The translations under genes and the position numbers were made by a program. From assembly GCA_036003885.1 (NCBI GenBank), contig DASYSA010000581.1:1-5575 (forward strand): a stretch of 5,575 nt of DNA, in the 5' to 3' direction. How positions within the stretch are numbered: position 1 is the first letter of the stretch; every line of letters begins with the position of its first letter. The notes under the pieces were generated by a model. The model was not told where the DNA came from and searched no databases. It was given only the letters and a program-made list of their open reading frames with translations. The stretch comes from DASYSA01 sp036003885 (GTDB taxonomy: Bacteria > Acidobacteriota > Blastocatellia > UBA7656). Of the stretch, positions 1 through 5,575 are shown piece by piece.

Positions 1-612
1 AATGGGTTCTACTACCTGCTGGACCGAGCTACCGGCGAGTTTATCCTGGGCGCCGAATACGCAAAGCAGACCTGGGCGAGGGGGCTCGACGCTCGCGGGC
101 GCCCCATAGTCCTGCCCAACACCGAACCGACCGTTGAAGGCAATCTCGTCTGGCCTAGTCTGCAAGGAGCCACGAACTGGTTCAGCCCTTCTTATAGTCC
201 GGTCTCTAAGTTGTTCTACGTCGCGGTGCGAGAAATGGGCGCCTACTACCACAAGGGCGAGGCTGAATACAAACCAGGAACCTTCTTTGCGGGAGGCGGT
301 GAACGCGCACTCTCGGGTGACAAAGCCTATGGGGCAATCCGTGCTCTGGAAGCAGGGACGGGAAAGATGAAGTGGGAATTTCGGCTTAAGTCACCCCCGT
401 GGGCCGGAGTCTTATCGACGGCCGGCGGAGTTGTGTTCAGCGGTTCGGACGAGGGCAACTTCTACGCGCTGGACGCAATGACCGGGAAACCGCTGTGGGA
501 TTTTCAGACTGGCGGTCCTATCGCAGCCAACCCGATCAGTTTCTCAATAGATGGGAAACAGCACGTAGCGATAGCCGCGGGGCGCGCGCTCTTCGTCTTC
601 GGCGTGCAATGA
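1..612 (+). CDS. PQQ-dependent dehydrogenase (quinoprotein alcohol/sugar dehydrogenase family), C-terminal part
   Basis: The reading frame is open from base 1 and ends at TGA 610-612, giving 203 residues; the N-terminal part is outside the window. Visible signatures are those of the eight-bladed propeller quinoproteins. They include GATNWFSPSYSP at residues 56-67, which matches the conserved Asn-Trp region near the PQQ site, and W134-A-G-V followed by a TAGG-V-F stretch. A tryptophan-docking blade motif, ALDAMTGKPLW, lies at about 156-166, followed by GGPIAANP and a closing IDGKQHVAIAAG strand. Family members sit in the periplasm and oxidise alcohols or sugars, passing electrons through PQQ to a cytochrome c or quinone. 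The protein stops right after the last propeller strand, so it has no C-terminal fused cytochrome c domain of the quinohaemoprotein type. The substrate cannot be told from this fragment. The family call is firm; methanol, ethanol or glucose specificity is not assigned. Confidence 0.9.
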   Translation, partial: NGFYYLLDRATGEFILGAEYAKQTWARGLDARGRPIVLPNTEPTVEGNLVWPSLQGATNWFSPSYSPVSKLFYVAVREMGAYYHKGEAEYKPGTFFAGGGERALSGDKAYGAIRALEAGTGKMKWEFRLKSPPWAGVLSTAGGVVFSGSDEGNFYALDAMTGKPLWDFQTGGPIAANPISFSIDGKQHVAIAAGRALFVFGVQ

Positions 613-615
613 GGT

Positions 616-688
616 GAGCCACGAATTACACGAATGACCACGAATAGTTTCGTGTAGATTCGCGCGTAATTCGTGTAATTCGTGGCTC
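616..688. repeat. large palindromic repeat (20-bp arms) made of CACGAAT units
   Basis: The arms 616-635 and 669-688 are perfect reverse complements over 20 bp, beginning GAGCCACGAATT on the left. The 33-base centre contains a second small hairpin, CACGAA 639-644 with TTCGTG 649-654 around a TAGT loop. The unit CACGAAT occurs at 620, 629 and 639, and its complement ATTCGTG at 669 and 678, with a near copy (ATTCGCG) at 658. The element begins four bases after the dehydrogenase stop codon. No T-run follows it, so it is not a standard intrinsic terminator, although a hairpin of this size could still protect the 3' end of the upstream mRNA. It looks like a dispersed intergenic palindrome (REP- or MITE-like), but only one copy is in the window, so that class is an inference. 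Confidence 0.75.
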
Positions 689-740
689 CGCTCCTTCAGT
701 CTTAGTCCTTCTTAGCTACACGCGCAATGCGGATACGCCG

Positions 741-769
741 TTGATGTTACACGTCTCGATTGCTAAGCT
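741..769 (+). promoter_or_regulatory. weak sigma70-like promoter candidate for the TPP riboswitch-thiC transcript
   Basis: TTGATG at 741-746 is followed after 17 bases by TAAGCT at 764-769, preceded by TGC in extended -10 fashion. Transcription would begin near 776, about 50 bases before the riboswitch aptamer, which is a sensible distance. The -10 matches the consensus at only three of six positions, and the organism's own promoter preferences are unknown. I see nothing else of note in 689-825 apart from an isolated CACGAATGAC at 811-820 that matches 629-638 in the palindrome. Confidence 0.25.
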
Positions 770-825
770 ATCAACTGTCATTGGTTACCCCTGAATCGAG
801 GGCAGCCAATCACGAATGACTGATA

Positions 826-910
826 CTCTTCGGGGGAGCTGCCAGCGCGGCTGAGAGTCCCGAGTGGGAGACCCCATGAACCTGATACGGATAATGCCGT
901 CGAAGGGAGA
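826..910 (+). promoter_or_regulatory. TPP riboswitch aptamer (THI element)
   Basis: The conserved core of the thiamine pyrophosphate aptamer is present in order: GGGGAGCT around 833-840, GCGGCTGAGA 847-856, the junction ACCTGAT 880-886 and GGATAATGCC 889-898, then the closing CGAAGGGAGA. The P1 stem forms between 828-832 (CTTCG) and 901-905 (CGAAG) and can extend by pairs 826-827 with 906-907. In the known mechanism the CUGAGA arm binds the pyrimidine ring of TPP and the GGAUAAUGCC arm its pyrophosphate, which stabilises P1. The element precedes thiC, its most frequent target, and is followed at once by a terminator hairpin. Control is therefore most likely by TPP-induced transcription termination. 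Confidence 0.96.
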
Positions 911-921
911 AAGGGAACACA

Positions 922-960
922 CCGTTCCGACCTCTGCCAGGCGGAACGGCTTTTTGTTTT
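922..960 (+). terminator. intrinsic terminator, expression platform of the TPP riboswitch
   Basis: CCGTTCCG at 922-929 pairs perfectly with CGGAACGG at 942-949 around a 12-base loop, and the T-rich run TTTTTGTTTT follows at 951-960. It lies between the aptamer and the thiC ribosome-binding site, where it would stop transcription when TPP is bound. A competing local hairpin is possible between GGAAC 914-918 and GTTCC 924-928, which would take up the 5' arm of the terminator. It could extend by pairing GGAG 906-909 with CTCT 932-935, bases partly shared with the P1 stem. That alternative is a plausible antiterminator but is inferred by eye. Confidence 0.88.
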
Positions 961-990
961 CTACTCTTCCCTCAAAAAAGAGGTGAAGCC

Positions 991-2904
<1,914 letters not shown>

Positions 2905-2956
2905 TTTGCCCTGGGATGCGGTAGAGGGATCACGTCTGCAAGTCACTCAACCGTTC

Positions 2957-2985
2957 TTGCTAAAGCTCCGTCTCGCGTCTATCGT
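2957..2985 (+). promoter_or_regulatory. sigma70-like promoter candidate before the MNT/HEPN pair
   Basis: TTGCTA at 2957-2962 and TATCGT at 2980-2985 are separated by 17 bases, and each matches four of six consensus positions. The predicted start, about 2991-2993, would leave a leader of under ten bases and only just retain the GAGG at 2992-2995 that precedes the ATG at 3001. The pair could instead be reached by read-through from thiC, since I find no terminator in 2905-3000. Confidence 0.25.
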
Positions 2986-3000
2986 GTTGGCGAGGCAAGA

Positions 3001-3330
3001 ATGGTCACCACTCTGCAGATTGAAGAGTTCTGTCGGAAGATCGCTCAGGATTTTCACCCGGAGCGTATCATTCTGTTCGGCTCTTGTGCATACGGCGAGC
3101 CATCCGCGGATTCTGACATCGACCTGCTCGTTATAATGCCTTTCGAAGGCGGCCAGTCAGAACAGGCCATTCGAATATTGAGCCGGTTGAACGTGCTGGC
3201 ACCAATTGACCTTTTGGTGCGGACACCGAAACAGGTGCAAGAACGACTGTCTATGGGTGACCCTTTCATGCATGACATAGTAGAGCGAGGAAAAGTGATG
3301 TATGAAGCCTCTCACCCTGGAATGGATTGA
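3001..3330 (+). CDS. MNT-type nucleotidyltransferase (minimal NTase, putative antitoxin of an MNT/HEPN pair)
   Basis: This 109-residue protein carries the minimal nucleotidyltransferase fold of the pol-beta superfamily. The active-site signature is plain: FGS at 26-28, then D39-I-D41 (G27-S28-x10-D-x-D), and a third acidic residue, D70, in PIDLLV. The C-terminal segment (about 86-103) has the G-x-P...I...G-x-x-x-Y pattern common in this family. In characterised type VII systems the MNT protein (MntA) neutralises its HEPN partner by transferring AMP to it; here that role is inferred from family and gene order. All three metal-binding acidic residues are present, so the enzyme looks active. The ATG follows GAGG at 2992-2995 with five bases between. 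The gene overlaps the downstream HEPN gene by 29 bases, suggesting translational coupling. Confidence 0.9.
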   Translation: MVTTLQIEEFCRKIAQDFHPERIILFGSCAYGEPSADSDIDLLVIMPFEGGQSEQAIRILSRLNVLAPIDLLVRTPKQVQERLSMGDPFMHDIVERGKVMYEASHPGMD

Positions 3331-3688
3331 CAAGGCCGAAGGCGACTGGAATTCGGCGCAGCGAGAGCTGAGAGCACGAAAGTCTCCGAACTTCGACGCC
3401 GCTTGTTTTCACTCTCAGCAAGGTGCGGAAAAGTACCTAAAAGCTCGCCTGAGCGAAGCAGGGATCACATTCGGCAAGACCCACAACCTCATCGCGCTGC
3501 TTGCTTCAGTTTTAGCCGTGGAGCCTCGCTGGATCAGCTTGCAGCCGCAGTTGACTGCCCTGGAGGTTTACGCCGTTGCTTATCGCTATCCCGGCAACTC
3601 TGCTAGCAAGATCAATGCACGAGCAGCAGTAAAGGATTGTGGTGACGTTCCCAGGGAGGTCAGACTGTCGCTTGGCCTGCAGCCTTAA
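3302..3688 (+). CDS. HEPN-domain protein (putative toxin or partner of the MNT nucleotidyltransferase)
   Basis: The 128-residue all-helical protein matches the HEPN family commonly paired with minimal nucleotidyltransferases. The signatures are HSQQGAEKYLKA (37-48), a KTHNL stretch (59-63) opening the next helix, and RYPG (95-98). HEPN partners are often ribonuclease toxins, held inactive by the neighbouring MNT protein. The canonical RNase motif R-x4-6-H is not visible: the histidines are at 37 and 61, and neither has an arginine four to six residues before it. The protein may therefore act through the RYPG region, may bind nucleotide or RNA without cutting, or may be a non-toxic partner. 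An AGGA at 3288-3291 lies ten bases before the ATG, inside the MNT gene. The 29-base overlap supports joint expression. The family call is firm; toxicity is not established. Confidence 0.87.
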   Translation: MKPLTLEWIDKAEGDWNSAQRELRARKSPNFDAACFHSQQGAEKYLKARLSEAGITFGKTHNLIALLASVLAVEPRWISLQPQLTALEVYAVAYRYPGNSASKINARAAVKDCGDVPREVRLSLGLQP

Positions 3689-3732
3689 GTAGACAGGTGC
3701 ATTTCTCTCGCGGATGAACAGAAGAGGCCGGC

Positions 3733-4938
3733 ATGAGTCTCAAGTTCCACGACTACAACGGCACAGAGGTCCGGGTTCCCGATTCGGCCGCATTCGCCGA
3801 GATGGTCAGGACCAAACGAATCCTTCCAGACACGCTATTGTTCGATGATGAGACAGGTCTCTGGAAACGAGCCAGCGATTACCCCGAGTATTATTCCGCT
3901 TTGTCGAGCTCACAGAACGCCGCGGCCGCTTCTTATGGCGCGCCGGTTCTGAGCGGCCTTGCGTCGTTTGGTCAGCCTGAAGAAGAGGAAACTGGAAGGA
4001 TATGGCCCTTGACCCTGGCCGTAGCCCTCTTGCTTGGGGCAATGGTCATTGTAGGCCTCACACTCATCGCGTATTCACGTTCACCAGTCGAAGCGCTAAC
4101 GCGACTCCTGATCGTGATCGGCGGCGCCATGGCTGCAGCGGTGATCTCCTTCCTGGTCTGGTTGTTGCTCTTGAGAAACAGGAAGGACATGGGGCTGTTG
4201 TTCTTTTCGTGCAGCTTCCTGGTGATCGCTCTCGGGCACTACGCTCAGACTGCAAGAGAGGCGCGATCGCGAAAGATAGCCGTCGAAAGAGTCGGCGCAA
4301 CGATGACGGAGCTTCTGAACGGAAATCGGGTTGAGGCATCCAGGATCGACGAAGACGTATATGGGTCCAGCACGCCATTTGTGAAACTCATGAGCGAATA
4401 CTCTGCGCAGATCAGCGCTGACTTTGGAGAGATGAAGGCCGAGTTCGAAGCGCTGCACCTGGACCGCCTCCTCACATCGGAGACCTTGCAAGACGAGGCT
4501 CACATCGACGCCGGCCGCACGAAGCTAACTTCGATGTTCGAGATTCTCGACCGGTACGAGGACCGTTTTAGAACCAGACAGGATGATGTACCGAGCAGGG
4601 TCGCTGCCTCGGACATGTCGGAGTCAGAAAAACTCTCATTCATAGCGGGGTTCAACCGATCCAGGTCAGCAGGCGATCTTCAGTTAGCCGAGTTTTTTGA
4701 GATCGAGAGGGCCTTAGCGGAAAAGACCGACGAAACGCTCGAATTCGTTCGCAGCCGGCGGGGGAGGTATAGAACAGTCGGAAACTCGATTCAGTTCGCC
4801 TCCCGGCAGGACATTGAGCTTTACAACTCTCACTTGCAAGAGATCACTCTTCTTGCGGAAGAGGAATCGCGATGGCAAGCCAGGGCCCGAGATGCGAGTA
4901 TGCGTGGGCTTAGCGAGTTCAAGAAGCTCGCCAAGTGA
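3733..4938 (+). CDS. membrane protein of unknown function, GYF-like N-terminal domain and long helical tail
   Basis: I do not recognise this 401-residue protein as a known gene. Residues 1-55 form a small soluble domain, and the pattern F-x-x-M-V...I-L-P-D-T-L-L-F...G-L-W-K-R-A-S-D-Y-P recalls the GYF_2/DUF4339 type of protein-interaction domain. Residues 56-90 are a low-complexity Ala/Ser-rich and then acidic linker (EEEE at 83-86). Three hydrophobic segments follow at about 91-113, 121-147 and 152-170. Residues 171-401 are strongly charged and mostly helical, with coiled-coil character around 225-285 and 315-400. The positive RNRKD loop between segments 2 and 3 suggests that loop is cytoplasmic, but the basic stretch after segment 3 conflicts with simple topology, so orientation is unclear. 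No signal peptide is seen. AAGAGG at 3722-3727 lies five bases before the ATG and supports the start. The gene lies 44 bases after the HEPN gene with no terminator seen between. A scaffold or envelope-sensor role would be a guess. Confidence 0.82.
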   Translation: MSLKFHDYNGTEVRVPDSAAFAEMVRTKRILPDTLLFDDETGLWKRASDYPEYYSALSSSQNAAAASYGAPVLSGLASFGQPEEEETGRIWPLTLAVALLLGAMVIVGLTLIAYSRSPVEALTRLLIVIGGAMAAAVISFLVWLLLLRNRKDMGLLFFSCSFLVIALGHYAQTAREARSRKIAVERVGATMTELLNGNRVEASRIDEDVYGSSTPFVKLMSEYSAQISADFGEMKAEFEALHLDRLLTSETLQDEAHIDAGRTKLTSMFEILDRYEDRFRTRQDDVPSRVAASDMSESEKLSFIAGFNRSRSAGDLQLAEFFEIERALAEKTDETLEFVRSRRGRYRTVGNSIQFASRQDIELYNSHLQEITLLAEEESRWQARARDASMRGLSEFKKLAK

Positions 4939-4955
4939 ACCTGTCCAACAATCAA

Positions 4956-5575
4956 ATGGAGTCAGAACTGACCGGCATAAGAGAACGCGTTCTCGTGTCA
5001 TGGAGCGGCGGCAAAGATAGCTCCATGGCCCTCGAGGAGCTACTGAAAGATGGCCGCTACCAGGTCGCGGCCCTCCTCACGACAATGACGCGGGAGTCCG
5101 ACTGCATCAGCATGCACGGCGTACGACGCGTGCTGCTCGAACGGCAGGCTGAGTCTCTGGGTTTTCCCCTGGAACAGGTTGTCATCCCCAAAAGCGCGAG
5201 CAATCAGGAGTACGAAGGCGCCCTGGAACGCGCTCTGGCAGCCTATCGAGAGGCTGGCATTGGATCCATGGTCTTCGGCGATCTTTTCCTCGAAGACATC
5301 AGGAACTACCGAGAAGAACTCTTCGGCCGGCTTGGTATGCGGCCGCTGTTCCCTCTTTGGAAGCGCGATACGCCGGCTCTGATAAACGACTTCATCACGA
5401 GAGGTTTCAAGGCCGTCGTCACTTGTGTCAACTCAAAGGCACTCGATAGCTCCTTCGCCGGCCGCGTCATTGACTCCGAATTTCTATTACGGCTTCCACC
5501 CGATGTAGATCCCTGCGGCGAGAACGGTGAGTTCCACACGTTCGTGTTCGACGGCCCGTTGTTCAAGGAGAAGAT
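4956..5575 (+). CDS. DUF71/Dph6-family ATP pyrophosphatase (diphthine--ammonia ligase-like), 3' end cut by window
   Basis: The frame is open to the window edge and gives about 206 residues, close to the whole of this family (roughly 220-240). The N-terminal PP-loop SGGKDS (17-22) is typical of N-type ATP pyrophosphatases, which adenylate a substrate before amide formation. Further family marks are GDLFLED (108-114) followed by a YRE, FPLW (132-135) and the C-terminal GEFHTFVFDGP (191-201), characteristic of DUF71/COG2102. In archaea and eukaryotes Dph6 amidates diphthine on elongation factor 2. Bacteria lack diphthamide, so the bacterial substrate is unknown and the ligase name should be used only as a family label. 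An in-frame GTG at 4935 overlaps the preceding stop codon (GTGA) and would add seven residues. I chose ATG 4956 because it leaves a short N-terminus before the first strand, as is usual. Neither start has a clear ribosome-binding site, so coupling to the upstream gene is likely. Confidence 0.88.
   Translation, partial: MESELTGIRERVLVSWSGGKDSSMALEELLKDGRYQVAALLTTMTRESDCISMHGVRRVLLERQAESLGFPLEQVVIPKSASNQEYEGALERALAAYREAGIGSMVFGDLFLEDIRNYREELFGRLGMRPLFPLWKRDTPALINDFITRGFKAVVTCVNSKALDSSFAGRVIDSEFLLRLPPDVDPCGENGEFHTFVFDGPLFKEK

Noticed and set aside
134..370. 78-codon forward frame inside the dehydrogenase region
   Set aside because: It overlaps the clearly conserved quinoprotein frame and shows no signature of its own.
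616..688. Possible short CRISPR-like array from repeated CACGAAT
   Set aside because: The units are only seven bases, spaced 9-10 bases apart, and arranged as a palindrome; there are no spacers of CRISPR length.
616..688. Palindrome as an intrinsic terminator of the dehydrogenase gene
   Set aside because: No T-run follows the right arm; the sequence after it is CGCTCCTTCAG. A structural role remains possible, but not the standard terminator call.
2905..3000. Terminator after thiC
   Set aside because: I found no stable GC-rich stem followed by a T-run in this 96-base gap.
3806..5001. Several 70-135 codon frames on the minus strand
   Set aside because: They overlap the 401-residue membrane protein gene, are rich in Arg/Ser, and overlap one another; none has a plausible domain.

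Overview
The window reads almost entirely on the + strand and looks like ordinary chromosomal DNA of a moderately GC-rich free-living bacterium. A periplasmic PQQ-dependent dehydrogenase next to a riboswitch-controlled thiC gene would fit a soil lineage such as Acidobacteriota. That placement is an inference from gene content and protein style only.

Layout. (1) 1-612 is the C-terminal 203 residues of a PQQ-dependent alcohol/sugar dehydrogenase whose start lies outside the window. (2) 613-990 is non-coding. It holds a large palindromic repeat (616-688) built from CACGAAT units, a weak promoter candidate (741-769), a well-conserved TPP riboswitch (about 826-910) and an intrinsic terminator (922-960) that serves as its expression platform. 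(3) 991-2904 is a complete thiC, encoding the radical-SAM 4-amino-5-hydroxymethyl-2-methylpyrimidine phosphate synthase. (4) 3001-3330 and 3302-3688 are two overlapping small genes, an MNT-type nucleotidyltransferase and a HEPN-domain partner, which form a pair of the MNT/HEPN toxin-antitoxin type. (5) 3733-4938 encodes an unrecognised 401-residue protein with a soluble N-terminal domain, three membrane segments and a long charged helical tail. (6) From about 4956 (or 4935) to the window edge runs an almost complete ATP-pyrophosphatase of the DUF71/Dph6 family, whose PP-loop and C-terminal signature are both visible.

How they work together. Thiamine pyrophosphate should bind the leader RNA and favour the terminator, shutting off thiC when the vitamin is plentiful. 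No other thiamine gene lies in the window, so thiC looks like a single-gene regulon here. The MNT and HEPN genes are translationally linked and very probably act together. The membrane-protein gene and the DUF71 gene nearly touch and may share a transcript, but no functional link between them is evident. The least understood items are the 401-residue membrane protein, the HEPN protein without the usual RNase motif, and the palindromic repeat.
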